64,000 nucleotides of DNA from CATOSP01 sp965216155 (GTDB lineage Bacteria > Chloroflexota > Dehalococcoidia > Lucifugimonadales > UBA3495). This document shows, piece after piece, positions 34,045 to 43,110 of the stretch. The DNA lies in NCBI GenBank assembly GCA_965216155.1, contig CBDCFD010000006.1, positions 248,001 through 312,000 of the forward strand. The letters run 5' to 3'. A program made the position numbers and the translations under genes. The notes beneath the pieces are model-generated. The model saw only the letters and a list, made by a program, of their open reading frames with translations. It did not search any database and was not told the DNA's origin. Within the stretch, counting starts at the first letter, position 1; every line of letters begins with the position of its first letter.

Positions 34045-34836
34045 CTAAACTGTACTGGTGGCTGTGGGACCCCAGGTCTTGCCGAACTCGGACCTGGCCA
34101 CCCGCTCGCCCGTGAGAGTGGCCGCCGTCTGACCGGCCAGCCATACAGCCGAAGGGATGATCTCGTCTGGTTGGACCATGGGAATATGGGACGTGCCAGG
34201 CCAATCGCCGTTGCGGTTCATCCACGTGTCTACGCGCCCCGGCTCAAGCACGTTTACGGCAATGTCATGGGGACGGACTTCTTCGGCCAGGCTGAAGAAC
34301 GCACGCTCAAGCGCGGCCTTGGCGGCGGAATATACCACACGGCCGGGCCGGTAAGCCCGCGCCGACCCCGAGGTCACGCAGAATATGGAGCCGCCGTTGC
34401 CAGTTTCGATCATCGGTCCGAGGGCGTACTTGCACAGGAGTAGTGGCGCCCGCAGGTTCACCGACAGGCACCGGTCCAGCAACTCCACGTCCAGGTCCGG
34501 TATGGATGACTCGCAATCGATGCCCGCATTGGCGGCGATCACATCGATTCTGCCGAAATGTTGGAGGGTGGTTTCGACCAGGGACTGGATTTGGGTCGCC
34601 TGGGTTAAGTCGCAAGCGACAGCAATCGCAGTACCGCCCTGTTCGTTAATCCGAGCGGCGGTCTCATTGATTGTCCCGCTCGCGTACTTTTCGAAGGTGG
34701 AGCCGGCCGAATTATCTACTTCGGTCCGTGCGACGGCCACAACCGCCGCCCCGTGCGCGGCCAGTCCCAGGCAAATGGCCCTGCCGATGCCCCGGCTGCC
34801 TCCGGTTACAATGGCTACCTTGCGGTCCAGCCTCAT
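34045..34836 (-). CDS. Short-chain dehydrogenase/reductase
   Basis: 263 residues. Seen: nucleotide-binding VAIVTGGSRGIGRAICLGLA, NAGID (NAG motif, about residues 104-108), catalytic Ser in FCVTSGSAR and YxxxK in VYSAAKAALERAFFSL. The Asp/Arg pattern after strand 2 (VARTEVD) suggests NADP(H) preference. Substrate unknown. It lies in the minus-strand group between the DUF35 protein and the CMD protein. Confidence 0.93.
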   Translation of the reverse strand: MRLDRKVAIVTGGSRGIGRAICLGLAAHGAAVVAVARTEVDNSAGSTFEKYASGTINETAARINEQGGTAIAVACDLTQATQIQSLVETTLQHFGRIDVIAANAGIDCESSIPDLDVELLDRCLSVNLRAPLLLCKYALGPMIETGNGGSIFCVTSGSARAYRPGRVVYSAAKAALERAFFSLAEEVRPHDIAVNVLEPGRVDTWMNRNGDWPGTSHIPMVQPDEIIPSAVWLAGQTAATLTGERVARSEFGKTWGPTATSTV

Positions 34837-34930
34837 CGGTTATTCGTCATCATGTCGATATCCGCGTTGGGCGCTATGCGAAGGTGGTTGGGCAGTCCGC
34901 CCAAAGTGACCGGCTCAGGACGGGCTTCGC

Positions 34931-35356
34931 CTATGCGGGGCGGAACTTGGGGAGGGAGATAGTGTCGTTCAAGTCGTCGAACACCACCTGAAGGGCCATG
35001 CCAATTTTGATAACCGAAGGGTCTGGCTCCACTTCCACCAGGTTTGTGGGCATACGAGCGCCCCCCTCCAGTTCTACCATGGCAACCACATAAGGGGCCC
35101 GGTCTCGGAACGCCGGTATCGGTCCCCGGTGCACGATTGCGAAGGCGTGAAGCGTACCCTGCCCGCTGCTCTGGACCCAGTCCGTGTCTCTGGAGAAGCA
35201 GCCGGGGCAGATGTCTCTGGGGTAAAAGTAGGTGCTGTCACATGCCCTGCAATGGCGCAGCCACAGCTCATGCTCCTTGCACTTCTCCCAGTAGAAGTCG
35301 GACTCCGGCTGGGGTACTGGTGGCGTGATCGGGGGAAGGTCTGTTGACTGGGTCAT
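34931..35356 (-). CDS. DUF35 OB-fold / rubredoxin-like zinc-ribbon protein
   Basis: 141 residues. N-terminal zinc ribbon (HCRAC...CPGC, about residues 35-53) followed by an OB-fold (GQGTLHAFAIVHRGP, APYVVAMVELEGGARM). Members associate with thiolases or acyl-CoA enzymes and bind acyl-CoA (e.g. with HMG-CoA synthase in archaea). No thiolase gene adjoins here, so its partner is elsewhere. First gene of the minus-strand group. Confidence 0.92.
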   Translation of the reverse strand: MTQSTDLPPITPPVPQPESDFYWEKCKEHELWLRHCRACDSTYFYPRDICPGCFSRDTDWVQSSGQGTLHAFAIVHRGPIPAFRDRAPYVVAMVELEGGARMPTNLVEVEPDPSVIKIGMALQVVFDDLNDTISLPKFRPA

Positions 35357-35558
35357 CTGCCGCTCCTGTAAAGAGACTGTGCCGCGGTGCTCCTAGAGAA
35401 TAAGGAGAAATCCAGCCATCGTCAAGTTGCTTCGAGGCGTGGTGGCCCCGCTCCTTCCTGCTATATCCGGTTGCCCGGATTGGGTGCTTGAGGTATGTTG
35501 AGTCCCGGTCGCAGACGCAATAGCTCAGGCGGCCCAAGACAACAAGAGAAGGTGGACT

Positions 35559-36476
35559 ATGCGCGTAGCAGTCATGGGAGCGGGCAGCATCGGCGGCTAT
35601 TTCGGCGGAATGTTGGCCCGCGCCGGGAACGATGTCACTCTCATCGCCCGCGGTGACCACCTGCGTTCGGTCCTGTCAGATGGGTTAAGAGTCGTCAGAG
35701 ACGATGAGGAGTTCGTAGTCCGGTGCCACGCCACCGGAGACCCCGCTCGGGCCGGGACCCCGGAGTTGGTGCTGCTAACGGTCAAGACCTACCACAATGC
35801 CCAGGCCATCCCTTCGATGAAGCCGATGGTGGGTCCCGCCACGACCGTGCTTTGCCTGCAGAATGGCATCGACAGCTACCGTTCGGCGGCAGACCAATTG
35901 GGTGCTGACCGGGTTATGCCGGGAGCGGCCTATATAGAAGCGGGACACCCGGGGCCGGGGCTGGTCACCCAGACAGGAGCGGTCGTGCGTATCGTCTTCG
36001 GGGAGCCGGATGGTGGCCCGTCAAGCCGTGGACAAAGAGTCCGGGAAACGCTGGAAGCCGCCGGTATACCCGCCGAACTCTCCACCGGCATTCAGAAAAC
36101 ACTATGGACCAAGTTCCTGTTCATCGCCACCATGGCGGGGGTTACTTCCCTCTCCAGGCAGACCATGGCAGAACTAATGCCGGTCCCGGAATGGCGCAGT
36201 GTAATCGAAGGCTGCATGAGGGAGATCGAGGCGGTGGGCAGGGCCGCAGCCGTGGACTTGGATACGGATATAGTTGCCAACACCCTCGGCTATATCCTGG
36301 GATCGCTGGAGCAGATGCACGCTTCGATGCACGCCGACGTAATGGCTGGCCGGCCACTGGAGCTGGAGGCGTTGAACGGGGCGGTGGTCCGGGCGGGAAA
36401 GTCGGTGGACGTAGCCACGCCTATCAATGATGTGATCTACGCCATGCTCAAGCCTCTGGCAAACGGAACGGGTTAA
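35559..36476 (+). CDS. 2-dehydropantoate 2-reductase family protein (PanE/ApbA)
   Basis: 305 residues. PanE reduces ketopantoate to pantoate with NADPH in coenzyme A synthesis. Seen: N-terminal Rossmann motif VAVMGAGSIGGYFGGMLARA, then VLLTVKTYHNAQAIPSMKP with the conserved Lys, QNGIDSYRSAADQLG (NGI motif), and LWTKFLFIATMAGVTSLSRQ matching the family's K-N catalytic helix region. Paralogues of PanE act on other 2-oxo acids, so the exact substrate is open. Divergent from the DUF35 gene across about 200 bp. Confidence 0.88.
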   Translation: MRVAVMGAGSIGGYFGGMLARAGNDVTLIARGDHLRSVLSDGLRVVRDDEEFVVRCHATGDPARAGTPELVLLTVKTYHNAQAIPSMKPMVGPATTVLCLQNGIDSYRSAADQLGADRVMPGAAYIEAGHPGPGLVTQTGAVVRIVFGEPDGGPSSRGQRVRETLEAAGIPAELSTGIQKTLWTKFLFIATMAGVTSLSRQTMAELMPVPEWRSVIEGCMREIEAVGRAAAVDLDTDIVANTLGYILGSLEQMHASMHADVMAGRPLELEALNGAVVRAGKSVDVATPINDVIYAMLKPLANGTG

Positions 36477-36883
36477 TCCGGGTCCGGCTCCCGTCGGGGG
36501 CGCCGTGGGTGTAGATTTGCGTATCTCCACTCTGCCGCTCCCTTTGATGCCCGGTGGTGGCTTCAGAGAACATTGCGAAACGTTGTGCTTCGCCAGATAC
36601 TGGCCTGTATCACTACGAAAATACCAACTCGTCTTTATTATGAAAATAGGCCATTTTCATATTCATGTGTGGCCTTCACAAGGCCATCCGCAATTCCCGC
36701 GAAAAGCCTGCCTCCGGCTTGAACGGGGGCGGGAATCCACTACGATAGCTCTGGGTTCCCGCTTTCGCGGGAGCGACGGATGGGGGCAGTGGAGTTTCGC
36801 AATTTTCTCGGCTTCAGTACCCTTTTGACAACTCTCCCTGGTCAGCTTAGGATGGGGGCAATCTTGTATATAGAGGGATAACC
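36477..36883. repeat. 407-bp gap holding a dispersed 57-bp repeat
   Basis: No gene seen. 36682-36738 (starting GGCCATCCGCAATTCC) is about 88% identical to 56099-56155; both contain the core GCGAAAAGCCTGCC and AACGGGGGC. Right after it, TCCCGC-TTTC-GCGGGA forms a hairpin (about 36755-36770). A promoter-like TGTATATAG lies near 36866, just before the next gene. Confidence 0.6.
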
Positions 36884-37345
36884 ATGGACGCTACAGGAGT
36901 ATCCCACATCGCAATCTGTGTCCGGGACCTGGACAAGTCCCTGGCCTTTTACCGGGACATCCTGGGCATGAGGGTGACTCTCGACCAGGTGCAGGACACC
37001 ACTACTGGAGGGTTGCCCCACGTCTACAAGCACGAGCGCAAGACCCGCCGGACTGTCCATGTGCGCTACGGTGATGAAGGCAACACGACGCCGTCTCTGG
37101 TTCTCACCAGCCACCCTAGCGACCAGGCCGACGGCGGACCAATCAAGCTCGATCAGGTTGGCATCAGCCACCTTTCTTTTTCCGTCCGAGACCTCAAGGG
37201 CCTGACCGATGAGTTAATCGCCAAGGGTGTTTCCCTTGCCGGGCCGCTGGACTCCTTCACCAATACCCAGGGAGTGCCCAGCAGCATATTCGTCTACGAT
37301 CCTGACGGTATCCTGCTGCAATTCGACAGCGGCGGGGGCGGCTAG
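36884..37345 (+). CDS. VOC superfamily (glyoxalase/dioxygenase-like) protein
   Basis: 153 residues with two beta-alpha-beta-beta-beta modules: GVSHIAICVRDLDKSLAFYR (metal His), then GISHLSFSVRDLKGLTDELI (second His), and PDGILLQFD (terminal Glu position replaced by Gln-Phe-Asp). Members are lactoylglutathione lyases, epimerases or extradiol dioxygenases. The altered last metal ligand makes the reaction uncertain. Confidence 0.9.
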   Translation: MDATGVSHIAICVRDLDKSLAFYRDILGMRVTLDQVQDTTTGGLPHVYKHERKTRRTVHVRYGDEGNTTPSLVLTSHPSDQADGGPIKLDQVGISHLSFSVRDLKGLTDELIAKGVSLAGPLDSFTNTQGVPSSIFVYDPDGILLQFDSGGGG

Positions 37346-37375
37346 CCTGCTCCAGTCCGGTCTACTCCGGGATAG

Positions 37376-37924
37376 ATGGGGGCGAATGTGACCAGTCACG
37401 CTGACAACCACGACCGGGACAAGCTCTCCCGGTGGCGCGGGGATCTGACCTCCGGGGAGACGGCCAGCTTCCCCGTATATGCCGTTTTTCTCGTGACTCC
37501 CGAAGACCGCCCGGCCCACGATATCTTCAGGGCATACCGTAGCAGCTTCGAGGCGCGAGGGGCTGGATTCCAGCACTTGATGATCTTCGGGCAACACGGG
37601 GTGTCAACCACCGTGAAGGGGCTGTTGGCCGAGTTCAATCTTACGCTGGACGCACTTCCACGATTGGTCCTCTTCCCGGACCCGCCCGGTGACACCATCC
37701 ATACCTTCGGTCTCAGGGCAGGCGACTACGGAAAGGGTGAGGCGGCCTGCGAGCCTGGGAGCCTCGCAGGGCCCTGGATGGACGCACTCGCTTTCCTGGA
37801 GCACGTGTCCGATATGGAAGAGGGGAGCCTCGATCTTGCTCCGCCGGGCAGTTTGACGGGTCACAAACTCGATAGTGGCCCGATTATGGATGTGATAGAC
37901 CGGGTGCTGGCCGCAGTTTCCTAA
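37376..37924 (+). CDS. Uncharacterised 182-residue protein
   Basis: No confident family. The central part VYAVFLVTPEDRPAHDIFRA and LVLFPDPPGDTIHTFGL has alternating strands and helices reminiscent of a thioredoxin-like fold, but no CxxC is present. No signal peptide. It lies 30 nt after the VOC protein on the same strand, so they may be co-transcribed. Cytoplasmic, function unknown. Confidence 0.65.
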   Translation: MGANVTSHADNHDRDKLSRWRGDLTSGETASFPVYAVFLVTPEDRPAHDIFRAYRSSFEARGAGFQHLMIFGQHGVSTTVKGLLAEFNLTLDALPRLVLFPDPPGDTIHTFGLRAGDYGKGEAACEPGSLAGPWMDALAFLEHVSDMEEGSLDLAPPGSLTGHKLDSGPIMDVIDRVLAAVS

Positions 37925-37936
37925 ACTAAAGCCAAA

Positions 37937-38075
37937 GTGGAATATACCTATTTTAGGACACTGGACACCGGCGAAAACCAATTGAGCGGAGAGATACCGA
38001 CAGAACTGGGGAGTCTCTCCGATTTGAAAACGTTGACGGTTGGTAGCAACGGGATAAGTGGATGCATACCAACCA
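37937..38075 (+). pseudogene. Remnant of a leucine-rich-repeat protein
   Basis: About two LRR units are readable (GENQLSGEIPTELGSLSDLK, then TLTVGSNGISGCIP), the plant/bacterial SGEIP type, then sense is lost at the end of a Uma2 gene on the other strand. No start, signal or further repeats. It looks like debris from a larger surface protein. Confidence 0.7.
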
Positions 38076-38125
38076 AGCTGAAGAGACAAGTCTTAAGCGT
38101 CTCGCAACACCGATTCGCCCGCCTC

Positions 38126-38884
38126 CTACTCCAGGCCCAGCCGCTCCCGCAGCCGCCGCAGTTCGGCCTCGGCCTGGGCGCGGGCGGTGGCCTCGGCATC
38201 CGCGCGGGCTTCGACTTCGGCGCGGCTGTGCCGCATCTCCCGCCAGCTTTCCAAGTAGGTTCCGGTTGACGGGTCGTAGAACCGGGGCCAGCCCTCGTCC
38301 CAGCAGAAGTACAGTTCCAGAACTCCGCTGTATCCCTTCAGTATGCCGTCTGGTTCGGTGGTAAGTGCGATGGGCTCGTAAAGCCCGCCGGACAGCCTTC
38401 CACCGTACAGCGGCTCCGGGTAATAGCGGCCCCCCTGGGGGTCGAAACGCCAGTATTCCGGCACGCCGATGCGGGCGTACACCGCTGGCTTGCGATTCAC
38501 ATCCTGCCAGGCAGTGCTCTCCGATGCGATTTCCAGGACCCAGTCAGGAACTTTGCCCACTTCCCAAGGCAGGTAGAGCTTGCGGGGTCGTATAGCCTTG
38601 GCGTCTACGCCGAAGGCCAAGTAAACGTCCGGGGCAACGCGGACATTCAAGTTGCGCCGGTCGTAACAGATGTTGGTCTCCCGGTCCAGGAAGATGTCGG
38701 GCCGCTGACCAAAGTCGGTGATGTGGGCGCGGAGCAACCCCAGGACCTCGTTTAACTCTTGATTTTGTTCCATGGCATCCGGCGGCACGTCCGCTAGATC
38801 GGGGTTGAAGTCGAGAGCAGCATAGTCGATCTCGCCTCCCTGACGGTAGGGAAGTATCTTGGTCTTGGCCGGTTTCGTGGTCAT
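38126..38884 (-). CDS. Uma2 family protein (PD-(D/E)XK-like) with coiled C-terminus
   Basis: 252 residues. Seen: APDVYLAFG (catalytic Asp), DWVLEIASEST (E-x-x-S in place of the classic E-x-K) and NRKPAVYARIGVPEYWRFDP, the Uma2 signature. A C-terminal Ala/Glu/Arg-rich coiled coil (residues 215-252) follows. The family is a restriction-endonuclease-fold group common in Cyanobacteria and Chloroflexota, of unknown substrate. A second, related copy lies at 47.3 kb. Not part of a visible operon. Confidence 0.92.
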   Translation of the reverse strand: MTTKPAKTKILPYRQGGEIDYAALDFNPDLADVPPDAMEQNQELNEVLGLLRAHITDFGQRPDIFLDRETNICYDRRNLNVRVAPDVYLAFGVDAKAIRPRKLYLPWEVGKVPDWVLEIASESTAWQDVNRKPAVYARIGVPEYWRFDPQGGRYYPEPLYGGRLSGGLYEPIALTTEPDGILKGYSGVLELYFCWDEGWPRFYDPSTGTYLESWREMRHSRAEVEARADAEATARAQAEAELRRLRERLGLE

Positions 38885-39508
38885 TGTTGGCCTCGATAAG
38901 TGGCAGTGATGGCTGGCTGCCGTCCGTTGTCGTTGGCTGGATTATAGCAGTTGGCCAAGTTTGGCCCAAATCCACCAGGGAGTTTAGCCTTGGCAGTGTA
39001 ACAAGGGATGAGGGGCAAGGGAAGGCTGGGGCCTGGGTTTGATTCCTATAGATAGGGCTGAGGGCGGCGTATAGTAGCCAGGCAAAGGCAACGGTGACGG
39101 CCCACGATAGCGGCGCGGAGCGAAATGGCGGGATAGGACACGGCAGGAGGCGCTTGCGGACCGGGCTGGCGCGAGTTTGCGGGAAGGTTCGGTTGTCCGG
39201 ATGGCGGGTCAGTGGCAAAGGGCGCCGTCAAAGCGGGCGTGGAATCGCTTGAAGCCGAACGAGGGCGCTCCGGAACTTCTCTTCCCAAGGCCAGCGCTTG
39301 GGAAGATGCAGAGTCAACCGGCGGGCCGAGCGGGTGAGTCGTCCGGCGTGAGAGAAGACTCGCCGTCTGAGGGTCTTGGTGGTCACGACCTGTTCGCATG
39401 GATGAAGACCTCGACCTAACCCAGTTGGGCGTCCTAAATGCCCTTAACCTTGGGGCCGGGCCGATGGGCGAGATCATCGAGCGAGTCCTGGCACAGGTTT
39501 CCAACCGC
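38885..39508. other. 624-bp gap between Uma2 and DUF2182 genes
   Basis: No well-supported gene. A 40-codon plus-strand frame at 39398-39520 (MDEDLDLTQLGVLNALNLGA...) ends in the DUF2182 gene's 3' end; it has sensible amphipathic composition but no clear ribosome site, so I leave it as a weak candidate. The rest looks like degenerate sequence. Confidence 0.35.
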
Positions 39509-40294
39509 CTACCCCAATAAACCCCAAGCCAGCGCGCCACCCCACGCAATCAACAAAAATCCGCTTGTCCAGCTAATAACCCGTCGTCCCGGCGCAACCT
39601 TCTCAAGTAGAACGAACCCGGCCAGGGCCGCGATCCAAAGCAGGTTCATCACCCCCAGGACGAACAGCAGCCCCATCAACGCCCAGCAACAGCCGAGACA
39701 GTAGCTCCCGTGGCGCAGTCCCATGCTCACCGCGCCCCAGGCCCCGTCACGCCAGTCACCCATCAGAAAAGACATCGGCGACCGGCAATGGCTGAGACAC
39801 ACCGACTTCAGGGGACTCCACTGGAAAAGCCCCGCCGCTATCAGAAGCCCGCCACCCACGTAGTTGCTGGCGCTCGAACCCATCATGGCCGTGAGCAGGT
39901 CATTTGTGTGCAGCAACCAATTGCCCAGGGTTGCCGCGGCGGCAAACACCGTCCACACCAGCAGGTAAGCGCACATGAACAGACCAGTTGGAACGTAAGG
40001 GGCCTTGGATTCCCTGCGGCTGCGGTTGACGGTGGCGAACATGAGAATCATCGGGGACGCGGTGGGTATCATCATCCCGGCCATCATCGCGGCCCACATT
40101 AGAAACATAAGGCCAAAGTCTGCGGACGTCCATGACCTCATCTGGGCCGTAGCCATCTCCGGACCCATCTCGTCCATCCCCAGAGCGAGCAACACCAGGT
40201 ATGCCCAGGCCAGACCGGCGATGGTTACTATTCCCGCAGCGGCCACTGCTCGGTCGCGCTTCAGCACCGGCTCCAACACCGAGCCGTTTTGCAT
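39509..40294 (-). CDS. DUF2182 integral membrane protein (predicted metal-binding)
   Basis: 261 residues with about seven hydrophobic spans. Seen: family motif FGLMFLMWAAMMAGMMIPTA (Met-rich span), LLIAAGLFQWSPLKSVCLSH, and GLRHGSYCLGCCWALMGLLF with two conserved Cys residues. The family is annotated as predicted metal-binding and is often paired with DUF1326; no DUF1326 gene is next to it here. Inner membrane. It may work with the 58-residue protein upstream. Confidence 0.92.
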   Translation of the reverse strand: MQNGSVLEPVLKRDRAVAAAGIVTIAGLAWAYLVLLALGMDEMGPEMATAQMRSWTSADFGLMFLMWAAMMAGMMIPTASPMILMFATVNRSRRESKAPYVPTGLFMCAYLLVWTVFAAAATLGNWLLHTNDLLTAMMGSSASNYVGGGLLIAAGLFQWSPLKSVCLSHCRSPMSFLMGDWRDGAWGAVSMGLRHGSYCLGCCWALMGLLFVLGVMNLLWIAALAGFVLLEKVAPGRRVISWTSGFLLIAWGGALAWGLLG

Positions 40295-40364
40295 CGCCGC
40301 CTCCTTATAGTCTCTGAGAGAACAAAGCCCGGCGTTTCCTTGCCCCTGGCAAGTAGGACAGCGG

Positions 40365-40541
40365 CTACTTCTTGGGGATGTGCTCCTTCGTCCAATACGC
40401 TACGATCTTCTTGCAACGGTCTTTATCTTCCGTCACTACTTTGGAAAGTGTTTGGGACCTCCCTGCTTCACGACCCTCGTAGCCGATGCTCCAAGACTCA
40501 CCATGCGGGGCAACCTTGGGATAGGCACACACTCCTTTCAT
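40365..40541 (-). CDS. 58-residue small protein
   Basis: MKGVCAYPKV... ending CKKIVAYWTKEHIPKK. The start is fixed by a strong ribosome site GGAGGG 7 nt upstream of the ATG. Two Cys, basic C-terminus, no membrane span. It lies 70 nt upstream of the DUF2182 gene on the same strand. No family recognised; easily missed by automatic annotation. Confidence 0.6.
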   Translation of the reverse strand: MKGVCAYPKVAPHGESWSIGYEGREAGRSQTLSKVVTEDKDRCKKIVAYWTKEHIPKK

Positions 40542-40565
40542 ACAATTCCCTCCGGACCGCGACAT

Positions 40566-41259
40566 GCGGCATGTTTTCCCCTGGTGGCTTGCATATTCGG
40601 AAATACCCTAAGGAAACATACAACCTCTCGCAATACCCAGCGCAATATACAATATCACTGCTGTTATGATGAGTAATACAATTCCTCCGACGATTACTGA
40701 GATTAGACTGCACAAGGAAAGCATTCTTGGTCGCCATGCTGGACCTCTCTCCAGGATGCCTGTCAGTGTACTGGAATTGCCAAATCAAATAAGAAGAGAG
40801 GGGAGACTTTGACGTTCTCCCCCATCTACGTCCGTCTATGTAGCCGAGGCGCTACTCTGCTGAGTGCCCCATTAGTTCCATCCGGCAGTTACTAGGTTCT
40901 GTTGACATTTCGCTGTTGCGGGTCATTTCGGGGAAATAGCGACGAAGAATCTTGGACTTATCACTCCGATTCAAGGCCATTAGTGCTTTCCTGCACTTGG
41001 AATGGCATGAAATGGGCCTGCACATCGGTTACAAATGCAAATGTCAACAGAACCTACTTTATGGAGCAAAAACTGGCATGGTCCAGCGATCCATGGGTGC
41101 TCCTGGTTTCTGGCCGGTTTGCTATTTCAAAACCATTATCCCAGATTCGCAGGAGTACCCTTTTTTGCCTCTTCAGGACGCTAACCCCACGCTCTCATTC
41201 GGTGGATTCGGGGTTAGGGCGGGAGCGACATGGGCTCGTCGCCCAAGTGAGATAATGCT
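40566..41259. other. 694-bp gap containing a MITE-like element
   Basis: No gene seen in 40566-40892 or 41057-41259. The AT-richer composition differs from the genes around it, suggesting imported or decayed sequence. The palindromic element at 40893-41056 is described separately. Confidence 0.45.
40893..41056. mobile_element. 164-bp MITE-like element with perfect 18-bp terminal inverted repeats
   Basis: Left end TAGGTTCTGTTGACATTT and right end AAATGTCAACAGAACCTA are perfect inverted copies. The interior (128 nt) has no convincing reading frame. Flanks share only the TA that begins and ends the repeats, so TA or TNA target duplication, as in IS5- or IS630-type elements, is likely. The transposase that would mobilise it is not in this window. 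Confidence 0.75.
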
Positions 41260-41760
41260 GTGGCACATCTAAATCACGCTGAAATGCGGGAGCTATTAAA
41301 CCAGCTTGTGACCAAGACTAGCGAGGGAACGATCCGCTGGCAAGCTGTCGGCCTGCACAGACTCCACACACAATATGAGGACAACGTAGTGGAGATTGGG
41401 GTGTCCTATGGTTACAGGCGTCGTCCTCCGGGGAAATGGCCAGTTTCATATAGCTTGAAATTAGGGCGCTCTGGTTCTGTCTCGTCGGGGAGGAGTGGCG
41501 AACAATTTGTTCATTCCGGTCTGGGCCTTCTATATTCCGTTGAAGATGAGAGGTGGACAACATCCGACGGGCGCCGTACTTGGCGGGCCATGGAGGACCT
41601 ATATCAGTTAGCCTGTAAGCAGGATGGCAGGGCGGAAAACCTGAGGTCTTGGAGCAGAGTCGAATGGGGGTGTTCTTCAGGTTGCCTTTTGCCAGCACTT
41701 TTGGCAGCAATAGGAATTGCTATTATGGTCATCGCGACGATTGGAAAAAGCCTACTATAG
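41260..41760 (+). CDS. Hypothetical protein with C-terminal membrane anchor
   Basis: 166 residues from a GTG start, with a weak ribosome site; a start at the later ATG (41284) is possible. The N-terminal 130 residues are soluble and basic, with a beta-strand-rich region (YEDNVVEIGVSYGYRR). The C-terminus is a tail anchor (CLLPALLAAIGIAIMVIATI). No family recognised. Base composition is lower in GC than neighbours, hinting at acquisition. Confidence 0.6.
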   Translation: MAHLNHAEMRELLNQLVTKTSEGTIRWQAVGLHRLHTQYEDNVVEIGVSYGYRRRPPGKWPVSYSLKLGRSGSVSSGRSGEQFVHSGLGLLYSVEDERWTTSDGRRTWRAMEDLYQLACKQDGRAENLRSWSRVEWGCSSGCLLPALLAAIGIAIMVIATIGKSLL

Positions 41761-41890
41761 TGTATATCCGTGAGTTATTGCAGCTCAATTTTCTTGTCCT
41801 GCAATGCACCCTTTGTTTTGACCTAAGGATACTCTGAACAAGTCCGTGGTAATGTGACATAGTAACGCTGTCAGAATCTGATGCCGGGGA

Positions 41891-42148
41891 ATGTTGCCGG
41901 TAGACTATTTCGGCAGGAGCCGGTTCGCCAGCCTGATGGGGCCCATGAGCGTGTTCCACAACGTGGGCTTGTTCGTATCTCCGATTTTCAGCGGCAGGGT
42001 GAAGGACTTGACCGGCACATACGACATCGTGTTGATGACGTTCATTCCCCTGTACGCGATCAGCGCCGTTGTATTCGGGTTGGCCCGCAGGCCCGCGCCT
42101 CCGCAACGCATCCGTTCCGGGGAGCGGAGAGCCGGTGTATCGGGCTAG
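41891..42148 (+). pseudogene. C-terminal fragment of an MFS transporter
   Basis: 85 codons encode the last two membrane spans and tail of a major facilitator protein (VDYFGRSRFASLMGPMSVFH, then VLMTFIPLYAISAVVFGLA). The N-terminal ten spans are absent upstream, so this is a remnant of a deleted transporter. Confidence 0.75.
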
Positions 42149-42201
42149 CTCCGGGACCGCCGCGCAACCCGATTGGTGGGTGCCAACCGCCCATCGCTGA
42201 T

Positions 42202-42209
42202 GCTATAAT
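42202..42209 (+). promoter_or_regulatory. Extended -10 promoter element
   Basis: TGC-TATAAT immediately upstream of the FAD-subunit gene; a start site near 42216 would give a very short leader that begins at the AGGAGGTGG ribosome site. No good -35 box, as usual for extended -10 promoters. Confidence 0.5.
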
Positions 42210-42230
42210 GCGCACCGAGGAGGTGGCCAA

Positions 42231-43106
42231 TTGGAATGGATTGATTTTGCAGCACCGACAACTGTAAGCGAAGCCGTAGGCTTGCTGGCCCAACATGGAG
42301 ACCGCGCCCGGATGATCGCCGGCGGCACCGATATTCTGGTGCAACTGAGAAGCGGCCGGCGCAGCCTCGACCTGATCATTGACGCCAAAGGTATACCTGA
42401 GCTCAACGAGATCTCCTACGATCCACAGAACGGCCTCACTCTGGGCGCAGCCGCGCCCTGCTACCAGATTTACGGTAACCAGGTCGTCGCCGACGCCTAT
42501 CCTGGCCTGATGGACGCCGCTACTTTGATCGGCGGCATCCAGATTCAGGGCAGGGCCAGCATTGGCGGTAACGTCTGTAACTCCGCTCCCAGCGGCGACT
42601 CCATCCCTCCAGTCATAGTGCTGGGCGGGGTATGCAACATCGCCGGCCCCAACGGCGCCCGTCAAGTGGCAGCCGAAGACTTCTGCACCGGCCCGGGCCG
42701 GAACGTGCTCGAAGACGGCGAAATGCTGGTTTCCATAAACTTCCCCGCACCCCAGCCGAATACCGGCGCCAACTACCTGCGGTTCATACCGCGCAACGAG
42801 ATGGACATCGCCGTTGCCGGTGTGGGAACCTCCGTGGTCCTGGACGAGTCGGGCCAGAACTTCGTCTCCGCCCGTATCTCCCTGGCGTCAGTCGCGCCGA
42901 TTCCTGTGTTCGCTAGTGAAGCCGCGGCAAGCCTGGCGGGCAAGCCAGTGTCCGGCGAAGCGATTCAGGAAGCATCCGACCTAGCCATCGAAGCGGCCAC
43001 ACCTATAAACGACATGCGCGGCACCATCAGGCAGAGGAGGCACCTCGTGGGCGTCCTCACCCGCCGCACCCTTAACAATGCAGTACAACGAGCCAGAGGG
43101 GGATAA
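42231..43106 (+). CDS. Xanthine dehydrogenase/CO dehydrogenase-type FAD-binding subunit
   Basis: 291 residues. Seen: FAD-binding motifs AGGTDILVQLRSGRRSL and SIGGNVCNSAPSGDSIPPV (the T-I-G-G-N motif as A-S-I-G-G-N) and C-terminal CO_deh_flav_C domain (ISLASVAPIPVFASEAAASL). It transfers electrons from a molybdenum subunit's 2Fe-2S partner to FAD and an acceptor. The start is TTG with a strong ribosome site. The 2Fe-2S subunit gene follows immediately; no large molybdopterin subunit is adjacent. Confidence 0.93.
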   Translation: MEWIDFAAPTTVSEAVGLLAQHGDRARMIAGGTDILVQLRSGRRSLDLIIDAKGIPELNEISYDPQNGLTLGAAAPCYQIYGNQVVADAYPGLMDAATLIGGIQIQGRASIGGNVCNSAPSGDSIPPVIVLGGVCNIAGPNGARQVAAEDFCTGPGRNVLEDGEMLVSINFPAPQPNTGANYLRFIPRNEMDIAVAGVGTSVVLDESGQNFVSARISLASVAPIPVFASEAAASLAGKPVSGEAIQEASDLAIEAATPINDMRGTIRQRRHLVGVLTRRTLNNAVQRARGG

Positions 43107-43110
43107 AAAG

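Noticed and set aside
40902..41272. Two overlapping plus-strand open frames over the MITE-like element
   Set aside because: They span the inverted repeats, have no ribosome site and no protein-like composition.
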